Assembly: GCF_000237085.1 (NCBI RefSeq)
Contig: NC_016627.1
Span: forward strand, 558,001-622,000
Origin: Acetivibrio clariflavus DSM 19732
GTDB lineage: Bacteria > Bacillota > Clostridia > Acetivibrionales > Acetivibrionaceae
Direction: 5' to 3'
DNA length: 64,000 nt
The first letter of the stretch is position 1. Each line of letters starts with the position of its first letter. A program made the translations under genes and the position numbers. Below, one piece after another: positions 46,614 through 56,663 of this stretch. Under the pieces are notes generated by a model that was not told where the DNA came from, made no database searches, and worked only from the letters and a program-made list of their open reading frames with translations.

Positions 46614-47106
46614 TTATATGTAAAATCTATCTCTGATATCAGTATTTTCTAAATTCGTAAGGTACAAAAGAGGAGATAAATCACTTATGTTGTTTCCTGA
46701 TAGATACAAATAGGTTAGTTTAGTAAGGTTTTTTAGTGGCGATATATTGCTTATATTATTATGTCGTAAATTTAAATAAAGCAATCCAGTAAGATTCTTA
46801 AGTGATGATACATCGCTTATATTATTGTTGGATAAATTTAAACGCCATAAATTAGTAAGGTTTTTAAGAGGTGATATATCACTTATATTGTTATTGGATA
46901 AAAACAAACATTCTAAATTGCTTAGATTTTCAAGTATAGATATGTTACTTATATTGTTATAGGATAAATTCAAATAACTCAATTTAGTGAAGTTTGTGAG
47001 TATCGATATATCACTTATATTGTTAGAATACAAATTTAACTCAACTAAATTGGTAAAGTTTTTAAGTACTGATAAATCACTTATATTACTTCCTGATAGA
47101 TCTAAA
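46614..47106 (-). pseudogene. Leucine-rich-repeat protein, 5' end lost at an insertion sequence
   Basis: The frame encodes about seven 22-residue leucine-rich repeats of the internalin type (unit ISDISPLKNLTNLWRLNLSN). The repeats continue unbroken upstream of the apparent start (47033) as far as the insertion-sequence edge at 47106, for example YLDLSGSNISDLSVLKNFTN. The N-terminal part, including any signal peptide, is missing and is not found on the other side of the element. The gene is therefore truncated. Its original role was probably protein binding, perhaps at the cell surface. Confidence 0.85.
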
Positions 47107-47345
47107 TATAATGACCCCCATTGTCAAGACAAATTTTTAACTTTTCTAAGTTAGATTCTCCTTTCTATGTTTTTGTATAATATCTACCTTAAGGTACTCT
47201 GTCGGATGGATGTCAAGGGCGAGCATATGCGAGTTCATCTTGCCCCTTGACATCCAATGGTTATATATCCTTTTGATTCCCGGTCTGTTATGACAGACCG
47301 GCTGCCTTCCGGCGAGGACGGGGTTTGGGGCAGAGCCCCAAGGTT

Positions 47346-48294
47346 TTATACTACTGCCTTAATCTCTTTGTTAATCCCAAAATAATATTCTGACGGCGTT
47401 TTATAGCCTAGTGACTGATGTGGTCTCTTGTTGTTATAATATTCAATATATTCCCTCGTTTTTTGCCGAAGTTGCTGACCCGTTTCACAATCTTCATGAT
47501 AAAGCATCTCCCACTTGTAAGTTCGAAAAAAAACGCTCTATCCTTTGATTATCCAAGGCTCGTCCTTTCCCATCCATTGAAATTTTTATATTATTACTCT
47601 TTAGTAATTTTATGTAATCCTCACTGGCAAACTGTTTACCTTGATCGCTGTTCATAATTTCAGGTTTACCATATCGTTTGATTGCCTTTTTTATCGCTTC
47701 TAATACAAATGTCCTATCTAAAGTATTTGATAACTCAAATCCAACAATATACCGGGAATACCAGTCTATTATAGCTACCATATACATAAATCCACGTTTA
47801 AGACGGCAATATGTTATGTCTATAGACCATACCTGGTTGGGATGATCTATATTTAAGTCTCTTAGCAAATACGGGTACAAATATTTGTTATGCAGACGTC
47901 TGCTAAGATTAGGCCCGGGACAGAAACCGTGAATCCCCATTTCCCTCATATATCGCCGTGTACGCTTCCTATTGATTTGTATGTGGTAATCCCGGTGTAG
48001 GATATTTGTCATCCTGCGATAGCCATATTCCGGATGAACCGTGTATACCTCATCAATAATACGTTTTATTAGATATTCCTCATCTGTTACCGGTACTGGC
48101 TTGTAGTAAAGGCTTGTACGATTAATACCTAACAGTTCAGCTTGCCTTTTTATGCTTAATTTCTTTTCTTCTCTCTCAATCATCTTCATGCGGTCTTCCC
48201 GGGACTTAGAGTCGGCCAGATTTTTTTTTAAGCCAGGCAACTTCATATGAAAGTTGGCCAATTTGCTTAAGCAGTTCGTCCTTCTCCTTCTCAT
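47346..48294 (-). pseudogene. IS3-family OrfB transposase, frameshifted
   Basis: Same sequence as the intact OrfB at 55716-56663, except that a run of seven A/T bases has become eight (47526-47533). The frame is shifted after IERFF and ends at 47494, losing the last catalytic Glu region (RTYKWE) and 65 C-terminal residues. The remaining Asp motifs (WSIDITYCRL, NSDQGKQF) are intact. This copy cannot make a normal transposase unless the run is corrected by slippage. Confidence 0.9.
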
Positions 48295-48499
48295 ACGACT
48301 GTTTGACCTTCTCTACTTCATCAGTTTCCTTACTGAAAACTCTGCCTGCATTGCTTATAAATTCTGCCTTCCAGCGACTTAGCTGATTAGGATGAATTTC
48401 ATATTCGGCAGCTATCTCATTCAGCGTCTTTTCTTCCCTTAAGACCTCAATCACTATTTTTGCTTTTTCTTCTGGTGTAAACTTTCTTCTCGTTTTCAT
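48206..48499 (-). CDS. IS3-family OrfA (helix-turn-helix subunit)
   Basis: 97 residues, identical to the OrfA of copy 2. It contains a helix-turn-helix (KTLNEIAAEYEIHPNQLSRW) and a C-terminal leucine-zipper-like segment. It binds the element ends and is normally fused to OrfB by frameshifting. It overlaps the OrfB frame by about 89 bases. Confidence 0.9.
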   Translation of the reverse strand: MKTRRKFTPEEKAKIVIEVLREEKTLNEIAAEYEIHPNQLSRWKAEFISNAGRVFSKETDEVEKVKQSYEKEKDELLKQIGQLSYEVAWLKKKSGRL

Positions 48500-48557
48500 A
48501 TTTCTATTCTAACTTATTTTGACCGTTTTGTCTGTCTTAATTTATGGTATCATTATA

Positions 48558-49355
48558 ATATTGCTTGTTTTGAATTTTTTAGACTTTACCTTATAAGAAT
48601 TCTCTATACTTAAAAGATTGTTAACTAAGGGATTATTCTTTTTGTTACAGGAAATATACATAAGTACAAATAGGCAAACAATAACAACGAAATAGGGAAT
48701 AATGCCATTGATGAAATATTGAAAAAAACAGTTACCAATTTAGTTTGGCCAAATACAAATAACAATTTTAAGATAACATTTTCATTATAATTTGCTTTTA
48801 TATTCATTAATGTATTCAAAGTACTGAATATTACTGGTGCAAAAAGAACAAGTAAGGGAATAGACGACTTTGCAGCTCTTTGAGCCAATACAACTAAAAT
48901 GCTTAAGTAAAAGAAAACACAAATAAATACATACCGATAATTATACCATATATCAATTTATATGGTATTATTGCATAATCAGCAACAATGAAAGAACTTG
49001 CAGCTATACTCAATAATAAGCTTAAAGGTCCGCATTCAAAAAGTGTAACTTGTAAGAAATTTCTGTCGCTAAAAGGGAAAGCTATTAAAAATAAATATTC
49101 TTCTGAATTTAAAAATCTATTAATGTTTGCAACAGCAGCAACTGTGTTCAGCAATAATAATAGAAAGGCTATTCCATTAGTTAAAGCAGGGATACTGTTG
49201 GGTAAGTAGAATTTTAATTTATTTATTGCGAGAAAATCAATTAATAGTAAAAGAAAAGGCAATAAAATAACGCTTATTGCTATAATTGGTATAATGTAGC
49301 GACTATTTATTCCTTTGATTTTTAATTTATGTTTACAGTATTCTGTAATTTTCAT
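48558..49355 (-). pseudogene. Decayed polytopic membrane protein (ABC-permease-like)
   Basis: Starting at ATG 49355 (GAGGAC upstream), a hydrophobic protein of several transmembrane segments stops after 150 codons at 48903. The same type of sequence resumes in another frame (YLSILVVLAQRAAKSSIPLL) to 48625, and a third frame (NNPLVNNLLSIENSYKVKSK) runs up to the insertion-sequence edge. This indicates two frameshifts and a 3' truncation. The composition resembles ABC-2-type or bacteriocin-exporter permeases, but no domain is certain. Confidence 0.7.
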
Positions 49356-49772
49356 AAGTCCTCACTCTGTCCTTACTTCAATATTTTAAAAAGTTCTTTC
49401 TATTTTCATTAGCAATACTTTTTTAGATAATGTTCAATATCTTTTAGTAAAAAAATATCAGCACCATGAATATTGTACTTTTTATCAATATTTTTGAAGC
49501 TAATTTTGCCGCTATATTTCTATCGTATTCCTGCTTTAAAAGGGTGCAATAACCGTAAATTCTACAAAAACTCAGTTTTTACTTTTTTGATATTATATCA
49601 GATTTATAACAAATTCTAACAATATTTTCAATACTGTCATTATTTAGGGGGATCAATTTATACATAAAGATTTTAAAAATGGATTAATGTTTGATTATAA
49701 ATGTCAAAGGCATATATGGGAGTGTTGATACTTAAGTGTGTATACAGATAAAAAGAAAAAAGTTAAAATAAT
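49356..49772. other. Intergenic region with a probable gene remnant
   Basis: About 420 bases without an intact gene. On the minus strand near 49420-49540 two overlapping frames encode fragments (QEYDRNIAAKLASKI and GADIFLLKDIEHYLKKYC) that join if one frameshift is allowed. This may be the tail of a decayed gene upstream of the permease relic. Family not recognised. Confidence 0.4.
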
Positions 49773-49793
49773 AAAAAACGGGGCGTTGGCCCC
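49773..49793 (-). terminator. Terminator of the GH18 gene
   Basis: On the minus strand GGGGC and GCCCC arms (49780-49793) with a short loop are followed by GTTTTTTATT, about 35 bases after the stop of the gene ending at 49829. Confidence 0.75.
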
Positions 49794-49828
49794 ATTGGAT
49801 AGCACTTAAGCCTGATGTATTAGAAGAA

Positions 49829-51340
49829 TTAGTCTTTTCGTACAACTACCTGATTTCTTAACATTGTCCAGATACTTTCATCTTCCATTCCAAGTCTCCA
49901 GAGGGCTATTCCTTTTATACCAAGATCCCATGCAAGCTTGATTTTTGCATAAATGCTTTGGGCGTTTTCAAACCATACTTCATGTTCATTACCCTGCCCA
50001 TCCACATAGGCAAACATTGGGGTTTGTGTTTCTTCATCGAAAATAATTTCTTTATTGTACCTGTTGGCAAGGTTTATAGCCATATTATATGTGACGTAAG
50101 TATTTCTGCCGGTAGTGAGGTTAAAGTCAAATCCGAACACCGATACTGCTCCCACAATTTTTTCTCTAGGCATTTTTGTAATGGCATATCTCAATACTCT
50201 TTCCATCCATCCAATGGACACTACAGGACCGGGACCGCTGCCAGGCCAGCCATGCTCGTTATAAAGCATTGCTACAAACTCATCTACTGCGTTTCCGATT
50301 GCTGCATAGTCGAAGGGATCGGAAAACGGATTGAAAGGTTGGTCACTCACCCTTGACGGTACCGATGCAGAGAAGAAATAGCCTCTAGGACGTAAAACTC
50401 TCGCTATTTCTGCATAGAGCAGAGAAAGGTTGGCACTGTCTTCGATGAAAACATCTTCAATGTCGATATTAACTCCATCAAAATTATATTTTTGTATCAG
50501 TCTCAAAAGATTGAGAGCAAAGGCTGTTCTGTTTTGAGGATTGGAAACAAGGACTTTCACCACATTTTTGGCAAGGGTTGTTCCGCCCGGCCTGTAAAGC
50601 AGATTATGTACAACCGGGAATATTTTGACATTGTTCCTGTGGGCAATTGCAACAAGATTTCGTATATCTTGATCGGTAAATTCACCGAAGTTTTCAATGG
50701 TGGTTGGGTTGTTTGCACTTATTCTGAACATGAAAAGGCCGGTTTGCGATAATTCTCCAGGATTGTTTACAAATGATGTAAAGGAACTAGGAAGTGCAGG
50801 ACCCTCCTCTAAAGTATAAAAACCTAAAATATTTGTAATTGGTTTGTCACCGCTATAAGCTCTGAGAGTTGCTACTGTTCCGGAAATCCAGGCTTCAACG
50901 CCATTATGCAGACGCACCTTATACCATCCGTTGGATGAACCGATAACAGGAAGTTTTGCATTTCTTACCATTGTAGTAACTACACTGAAATTAGTTCCGG
51001 GGCCACTCCTTATGTTGGCTATATTTACATTGACAATAGCTTCGGTGTAAAGAGGAATGGTAAGAGTTTGACCTACTCTTATTTCAGTACCGGTGAGATT
51101 ATTTAACAATTGAATGCTTTCAACTATTGTATTGTATCTTCTGGCAATCAGGTATAGGGAATCACCGGGTTTAACTGTATAAACCGTTGGCCTTTGGAGG
51201 TTTATGGGAATATATAAACGTTGTCCGATAAAGATTATATCGCCGGAAAGCTGATTTGCCTGCTTGATTTGCTCAATGGATACTCCAAACCTTTGTGAAA
51301 TAAGGTATAGGGAATCCACCGGCTGTACTGTATACATCAT
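49829..51340 (-). CDS. LysM-SH3-GH18 spore-type peptidoglycan hydrolase (SleL/YaaH-like)
   Basis: 503 residues without a signal peptide. Two LysM domains (residues 2-46 YTVQPVDSLYLISQRFGV; 52-97 YTVKPGDSLYLIARRYNT), an SH3-like domain (about 102-160), then a GH18 domain (about 170-490) with the catalytic signature FDGVNIDIEDV. Members of this layout, such as Bacillus SleL/YaaH, are spore-coat-associated N-acetylglucosaminidases that degrade cortex fragments on germination. ATG 51340 is preceded by AAAAGGAATG. It is a single gene with a terminator. Confidence 0.9.
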   Translation of the reverse strand: MMYTVQPVDSLYLISQRFGVSIEQIKQANQLSGDIIFIGQRLYIPINLQRPTVYTVKPGDSLYLIARRYNTIVESIQLLNNLTGTEIRVGQTLTIPLYTEAIVNVNIANIRSGPGTNFSVVTTMVRNAKLPVIGSSNGWYKVRLHNGVEAWISGTVATLRAYSGDKPITNILGFYTLEEGPALPSSFTSFVNNPGELSQTGLFMFRISANNPTTIENFGEFTDQDIRNLVAIAHRNNVKIFPVVHNLLYRPGGTTLAKNVVKVLVSNPQNRTAFALNLLRLIQKYNFDGVNIDIEDVFIEDSANLSLLYAEIARVLRPRGYFFSASVPSRVSDQPFNPFSDPFDYAAIGNAVDEFVAMLYNEHGWPGSGPGPVVSIGWMERVLRYAITKMPREKIVGAVSVFGFDFNLTTGRNTYVTYNMAINLANRYNKEIIFDEETQTPMFAYVDGQGNEHEVWFENAQSIYAKIKLAWDLGIKGIALWRLGMEDESIWTMLRNQVVVRKD

Positions 51341-51424
51341 AGTTTTTCATCATTCCTTTTTAAAATTTTAATGCCACATCCAGTATATTCATATGGAAGT
51401 AAAAAAGTTCTAAGAGAATAAAAA

Positions 51425-51473
51425 AGTACGCTTACCACACATTTAAAAATGTGCATGATAAACGTACGCTTTT
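51425..51473 (-). terminator. Terminator downstream of rex
   Basis: An extended imperfect hairpin centred on CACATTT/AAATGTG (about 51440-51455) with outer arms GTACG/CGTAC, followed on the minus strand by a T run. It lies about 120 bases after the rex stop. Confidence 0.65.
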
Positions 51474-51593
51474 ATAATCAAAATATTATAAAATGACTTT
51501 CGGTAATTTGTATTTCATTCAGTATTTATAAATTTTTACTAAATCAAAAAGGGGAAACGATTTCGAATTTATGCCTATATTTTTATGAAAGGC

Positions 51594-52238
51594 TTATTGC
51601 GAATTCTTTAATTTTTGAGTCAATTTATATCCCAGAACCATTAAACTATCGCTCAAGTGAACATTTTCAATAACAACATCATAAGGAAGCTTTAAATCCA
51701 TTGGTGAGAAATTCCACAGTCCCTTTATTCCTAGTCTTGCAACCTTATCGGCAACTATGGGAGTTTGATCGTAGGGAACACATAACATTGCGATATCAAT
51801 CTTATTATTCTTTACAAACTCATCAAGATTACTCATATCCATTACTTCGCGATTATTTATTTTCTTTCCTATCAAATCAGGGTTTACATCGAAAATTCCC
51901 GTAAATATAAAGCCTCTTTTTTCAAAATTCGCATAATTTGCCAGGGCTTGACCCATATTACCTGCACCGATTATTATAAAACTGAACTTATTATTAACTC
52001 CAAGTATGTTTCCTATTTCATTATAAAGATGCTCAACATTATATCCGTATCCCTGTTGCCCGAATCCGCCAAAACAGTTTAAGTCCTGACGTATTTGGGA
52101 AGCAGTAATCCCCATTCTTATACTTAGCTCCTTAGAAGAAATTCTTGTAATCCCTAACTTTAGCAAATCGGATAAATATCTGTAATACCTAGGTAAACGT
52201 TTAATAACAGCTACTGATATTTTCTTGTCTAAGCCCAT
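51594..52238 (-). CDS. rex: Redox-sensing transcriptional repressor Rex
   Basis: 214 residues. N-terminal winged helix (RISSKELSIRMGITASQIRQ, recognition helix DLNCFGGFG) and a Rossmann domain with IIGAGNMGQAL for NADH/NAD binding. Rex controls fermentation and hydrogen genes in response to the NADH/NAD ratio. ATG 52238 has GAGGTGA upstream. No clear Rex operator is seen next to it in the window. It is divergent from the ABC-F gene. Confidence 0.96.
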   Translation of the reverse strand: MGLDKKISVAVIKRLPRYYRYLSDLLKLGITRISSKELSIRMGITASQIRQDLNCFGGFGQQGYGYNVEHLYNEIGNILGVNNKFSFIIIGAGNMGQALANYANFEKRGFIFTGIFDVNPDLIGKKINNREVMDMSNLDEFVKNNKIDIAMLCVPYDQTPIVADKVARLGIKGLWNFSPMDLKLPYDVVIENVHLSDSLMVLGYKLTQKLKNSQ

Positions 52239-52505
52239 AGTTTCACCTCAATTTTTTATGTTTGGGATTAACTATAAGAATCCCTTCCGTTAAGCATAAG
52301 CTTAATTTTAGCACCTTTCTGATTATATCATCATCGTTATTTTATTGTCAATATTGCTTAAAAGCTTCATTTTTGCTAGAATTTAAAACGATGATGGTTA
52401 AATCGTTCTAATGGAATTATTTTGTATGATAAGAGATAAGGCTGTTGTAATCGTTTTTTAGGGGTGTAAAACGGTAATTACCTGGAAATGTAAGGTGTGA
52501 AATTT

Positions 52506-54422
52506 ATGATTTTATTAGGGTGCAATAATATATCTATTTCTTTTGGAACCCGGCAAATTTTGAAGGATGTTACTTTTAGTGTTCAAGATACAGATAAAAT
52601 CGGTATTGTAGGAGTAAATGGCGCAGGGAAGTCCACTCTGTTTAAAATAATTACATCAGGTTATATTCCCGATTCTGGTGAAATATATCTGGCAAAGGGA
52701 TGTAAAATAGGTTATCTTGCTCAGAATTCTGAGCTTGAGTCATCGAATACCATCCTTGAAGAGGTATTGACTGCTTTTTCCCATCTCATCAGGATGGAGG
52801 AGCGTATTAAGGAACTGGAAAAACTAATAAGCACTGAAAAAGATGAGGAAAAATTGTCCTCTTATATGAAGGAGTATTCAAATCTTTCCGACAATTTTTC
52901 CCGAAACGGAGGATATGAGTATAACAGCAGGTCAAGAGGAATTTTAAAAGGACTGGGATTTAGAGAGGAAGAGTTTGAACTTAAAGTGAGCAGCTTAAGC
53001 GGAGGTCAAAAGACCCGTCTTGCCATGGCGAAATTGCTTACCGAAGAACCGGATTTACTGTTATTGGACGAGCCTACAAACCACTTGGATATAGATGCCG
53101 TTGAGTGGCTGGAAGATTTTCTTATCAGCTATAAAAAAGGTGTTATGATTATTTCCCATGACAGGTTCTTTTTAGACAGGATAACCAATAAGACCCTTGA
53201 AATAGAAAATTGCGAGTGCAAGCTTTATAACGGCAATTATACAAAGTTTGTCCAGCAAAAGGAACAGGATAGGGAAATTCAGCAAAAGCACTACGAACTT
53301 CAGCAGAAAGAAATTGCAAGAATGGAAGCCTTTATTGAGCAACAAAGGCGATGGAACAGAGAGAGGAATATTATTGCTGCCGAAAGCAGAATGAAGGCTA
53401 TTGAAAGAATGGAGAAAGTTGATAAGCCCAACGACCTACCGGAGAAAATAAAAATTGATTTTAAAGTGACAATCCAAAGTGGAAATGAAGTTCTAACGGT
53501 GGATAAACTTTCAAAGGAATACCCGGGAAGGCCACTGTTCAATAACTTGAGTTTTAAAGTTATGAAGAGGGAGAGAGTATTCATATTAGGGCCTAATGGG
53601 TGCGGAAAATCCACTTTGCTTAAGATTTTAACGGGTAAAATAAAGGATTATTCAGGAAGTTTTAAATTTGGGCACAATACAACAGAGGCTTATTATGACC
53701 AGGAACACTCGGACCTCTCGTTAAATAATACAGTAATAGACGAGCTTATAGAGGTGAGTGACAATCTTTCACTGACAGAAATAAGAAATGCTCTTGCCAT
53801 GTTCCTTTTTAAGGGTGATGATGTTTTCAAGGAGATAGGTACTCTTAGCGGTGGAGAAAAGGGAAGAATTTCGCTTTTAAAAATTATGTTGTCGGGCGCA
53901 AATGTGCTTATTCTTGACGAGCCCACAAACCATTTGGATATAAGTTCAAGAGAAGTTTTAGAAAGAGCTCTTTTGGATTATGAGGGGACTCTTGTAATAG
54001 TATCCCATGACAGGTATTTTATAGATAAAATTGCCACAAGGATTATCGAGCTTGGAAATGATTTTTATATTGATTACAAGGGTAATTATTCCGAATTTAA
54101 GCAGTATAAGGCAAGACTTGCGCCTGAATTGAAAACGGCTTCAGTAACTGAAAAAGTTTCAGCGGCAAAGCTGTCCCATATTGCGACAAAAGAGGAAAAA
54201 GCACGAAGAAGAAAACTGGAAAAGCAATATGCCGAAACAGAAAATGAGATTCAAAGATTGGAAAGCTCCATTGAAAATATAAAGGCTGAAATGCAGTCGG
54301 AAGATATATTAAGTGACCATGTAAAGCTGAATGAACTTCATAATAAACAACTGGAAATGGAGAAAAGGCTTGAGGAACTCTATGAGCTATGGGAGACTCT
54401 CGCGATGCAAATAGAAGCTTAA
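52506..54422 (+). CDS. ABC-F family ATPase (YdiF/Uup-like)
   Basis: 638 residues, two ABC domains and no membrane segment. Domain 1: GVNGAGKST, LSGGQKTRLAMAKLL, LLLDEPTNHLD. Domain 2: GPNGCGKST, LSGGEKGRISLLK, LILDEPTNHLD. The linker is charged and the C-terminal 90 residues form a coiled coil. ABC-F proteins act on ribosomes in translation or antibiotic protection; this layout fits the housekeeping YdiF type. ATG 52506 fits AAGGTG spacing better than GTG 52497. A terminator follows. Confidence 0.92.
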   Translation: MILLGCNNISISFGTRQILKDVTFSVQDTDKIGIVGVNGAGKSTLFKIITSGYIPDSGEIYLAKGCKIGYLAQNSELESSNTILEEVLTAFSHLIRMEERIKELEKLISTEKDEEKLSSYMKEYSNLSDNFSRNGGYEYNSRSRGILKGLGFREEEFELKVSSLSGGQKTRLAMAKLLTEEPDLLLLDEPTNHLDIDAVEWLEDFLISYKKGVMIISHDRFFLDRITNKTLEIENCECKLYNGNYTKFVQQKEQDREIQQKHYELQQKEIARMEAFIEQQRRWNRERNIIAAESRMKAIERMEKVDKPNDLPEKIKIDFKVTIQSGNEVLTVDKLSKEYPGRPLFNNLSFKVMKRERVFILGPNGCGKSTLLKILTGKIKDYSGSFKFGHNTTEAYYDQEHSDLSLNNTVIDELIEVSDNLSLTEIRNALAMFLFKGDDVFKEIGTLSGGEKGRISLLKIMLSGANVLILDEPTNHLDISSREVLERALLDYEGTLVIVSHDRYFIDKIATRIIELGNDFYIDYKGNYSEFKQYKARLAPELKTASVTEKVSAAKLSHIATKEEKARRRKLEKQYAETENEIQRLESSIENIKAEMQSEDILSDHVKLNELHNKQLEMEKRLEELYELWETLAMQIEA

Positions 54423-54424
54423 TA

Positions 54425-54462
54425 AAAAGTTACCGGAAATGAGATCCGGTAACTTTTTTATC
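54425..54462 (+). terminator. Intrinsic terminator after the ABC-F gene
   Basis: AAAAAGTTACCGGA pairs with TCCGGTAACTTTTTT (about 54425-54459). Confidence 0.9.
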
Positions 54463-55449
54463 TGGAAAGATTATTTATTTTTTGCCATTATTAATTTAAC
54501 AAATTTATAATATAAACAAATTAAAGTTTGTTCAGCACTGAGATAAATTCAGGGTAGGCAATATCCAGTATTTGTGATTTTCTTATCATTGTTTCTCCTT
54601 CAGCCACAAGTCCGGCAATGCATAATGCCATCGTGATGGCCGGGTGATTATATCCTTCTACAATTGTGCCGGTTAATGTTTTTCCGCCCTCAATTATCAA
54701 GCCGTCTTCTGTTTCCTGAACAAGGGCACCTAACTTTGAAAGCTCTGTGGTCAACATCTTTATTTTACCGGAGTCTTTTAATTTAAAGCCTTTTAAGTTA
54801 TTAATAGTAGTTTTGCCATTAGCCATGGCTGCTGCAACAGCTATTATAGGTATTTCATCTATAAGCCTTGGAATTAGGTCACCTTCAATGGTTGTTGCTT
54901 TCAGTTGAGAAGATACAACTCTTATATCAGCTATCTTCTCATTGCTTACTGTGCGTTCGTTTAATATTTCGATTTTTGCACCCATTGATTTGTAAACATC
55001 AATAATTCCTGTTCTGGTAGGATTTACACCTACGTTTTTTATAACAATATCGGAATTCGGTACAATAAGTCCGGCAGTCATAAAATAGCTTGCAATTGAA
55101 ATATCTCCTGGCACCTCAATGCTTTGGGCATAAAGATTTTCAACATTGCGAACGGTTACTTCCAAGCCGTTTACGTTAATATCTGCACCAAAGTAGCTCA
55201 GCATAAGTTCTGTATGGTCTCGAGATTTAACAGCTTCTATAACTTTAGTATCGCCTTGCGCATAAAGTCCTGCTATCAGAAGAGGTGATTTAATCTGAGT
55301 ATCCCTTAACGAAAGGCGGTGAACTTGACCGGTTAACTTTGATGGTGATATTGCAAGAGGACATAAATTACCGTCATCTCTTCCATTAATAATTGCTCCC
55401 ATATCTCTAAGCGGTTTAACCACTTTGCCAACCGGTTTTCTGATAGAAG

Positions 55450-55452
55450 CTT
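55450..55452. repeat. Target-site duplication CTT, left copy
   Basis: CTT at 55450-55452 is repeated at 56903-56905, directly flanking the element. A 3-bp duplication is typical of IS3-family insertion. Confidence 0.9.
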
Positions 55453-55510
55453 TATAATGATACCATAAATTAAGACAGACAAAACGGTCAAAATAAGTTA
55501 GAATAGAAAT

Positions 55511-55804
55511 ATGAAAACGAGAAGAAAGTTTACACCAGAAGAAAAAGCAAAAATAGTGATTGAGGTCTTAAGGGAAGAAAAGACGCTGAATGAGATAGCT
55601 GCCGAATATGAAATTCATCCTAATCAGCTAAGTCGCTGGAAGGCAGAATTTATAAGCAATGCAGGCAGAGTTTTCAGTAAGGAAACTGATGAAGTAGAGA
55701 AGGTCAAACAGTCGTATGAGAAGGAGAAGGACGAACTGCTTAAGCAAATTGGCCAACTTTCATATGAAGTTGCCTGGCTTAAAAAAAAATCTGGCCGACT
55801 CTAA
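55511..55804 (+). CDS. IS3-family OrfA (helix-turn-helix subunit)
   Basis: 97 residues with the helix-turn-helix KTLNEIAAEYEIHPNQLSRW and a coiled-coil end (IGQLSYEVAWLKKK). A run of nine A residues at 55781-55789 lies just before the stop and is the likely slippage site for an OrfAB fusion. Relative to OrfA the OrfB frame is +1 (equivalently -2), not the -1 usual in the family. Confidence 0.9.
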   Translation: MKTRRKFTPEEKAKIVIEVLREEKTLNEIAAEYEIHPNQLSRWKAEFISNAGRVFSKETDEVEKVKQSYEKEKDELLKQIGQLSYEVAWLKKKSGRL

Positions 55805-56663
55805 GTCCCGGGAAGACCGCATGAAGATGATTGAGAGAGAAGAAAAGAAATTAAGCATAAAAAGGCAAGCTGAACTGTTAGGTATTAATCGTACAAGCCT
55901 TTACTACAAGCCAGTACCGGTAACAGATGAGGAATATCTAATAAAACGTATTATTGATGAGGTATACACGGTTCATCCGGAATATGGCTATCGCAGGATG
56001 ACAAATATCCTACACCGGGATTACCACATACAAATCAATAGGAAGCGTACACGGCGATATATGAGGGAAATGGGGATTCACGGTTTCTGTCCCGGGCCTA
56101 ATCTTAGCAGACGTCTGCATAACAAATATTTGTACCCGTATTTGCTAAGAGACTTAAATATAGATCATCCCAACCAGGTATGGTCTATAGACATAACATA
56201 TTGCCGTCTTAAACGTGGATTTATGTATATGGTAGCTATAATAGACTGGTATTCCCGGTATATTGTTGGATTTGAGTTATCAAATACTTTAGATAGGACA
56301 TTTGTATTAGAAGCGATAAAAAAGGCAATCAAACGATATGGTAAACCTGAAATTATGAACAGCGATCAAGGTAAACAGTTTGCCAGTGAGGATTACATAA
56401 AATTACTAAAGAGTAATAATATAAAAATTTCAATGGATGGGAAAGGACGAGCCTTGGATAATCAAAGGATAGAGCGTTTTTTTCGAACTTACAAGTGGGA
56501 GATGCTTTATCATGAAGATTGTGAAACGGGTCAGCAACTTCGGCAAAAAACGAGGGAATATATTGAATATTATAACAACAAGAGACCACATCAGTCACTA
56601 GGCTATAAAACGCCGTCAGAATATTATTTTGGGATTAACAAAGAGATTAAGGCAGTAGTATAA
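55716..56663 (+). CDS. IS3-family OrfB, integrase-core transposase
   Basis: Up to 315 residues, but the first 30 or so (MRRRRTNCLSKL...) are an out-of-frame reading of OrfA; the natural protein is probably an OrfAB fusion. Domain order: an HTH_21 region (IKRQAELLGINRTSLYY) and the rve core with Asp in WSIDITYCRL, Asp in NSDQGKQF and Glu in ERFFRTYKWE. All three catalytic residues are present. Intact in this copy. Confidence 0.92.
   Translation: MRRRRTNCLSKLANFHMKLPGLKKNLADSKSREDRMKMIEREEKKLSIKRQAELLGINRTSLYYKPVPVTDEEYLIKRIIDEVYTVHPEYGYRRMTNILHRDYHIQINRKRTRRYMREMGIHGFCPGPNLSRRLHNKYLYPYLLRDLNIDHPNQVWSIDITYCRLKRGFMYMVAIIDWYSRYIVGFELSNTLDRTFVLEAIKKAIKRYGKPEIMNSDQGKQFASEDYIKLLKSNNIKISMDGKGRALDNQRIERFFRTYKWEMLYHEDCETGQQLRQKTREYIEYYNNKRPHQSLGYKTPSEYYFGINKEIKAVV

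Larger units (their letters stand above)
47107..48557 (-). mobile_element. IS3-family element, copy 1 (1451 bp, transposase frameshifted)
   Basis: Read on the minus strand, it begins TATAATGATACCATAAATTA and ends GGGGGTCATTATA, giving terminal repeats TATAATGA/TCATTATA that extend imperfectly inward. It is nearly identical to the copy at 55453-56902 but in the opposite orientation and one base longer. Flanks show no 3-bp duplication (CAATAT on one side, TTTAGA on the other), and different broken genes lie on each side, suggesting a deletion after insertion. Confidence 0.92.

Noticed and set aside
51341-52496. Rex operator next to rex
   Set aside because: No TTGTTAA/TTAACAA-type palindrome was found in the adjacent intergenic regions.
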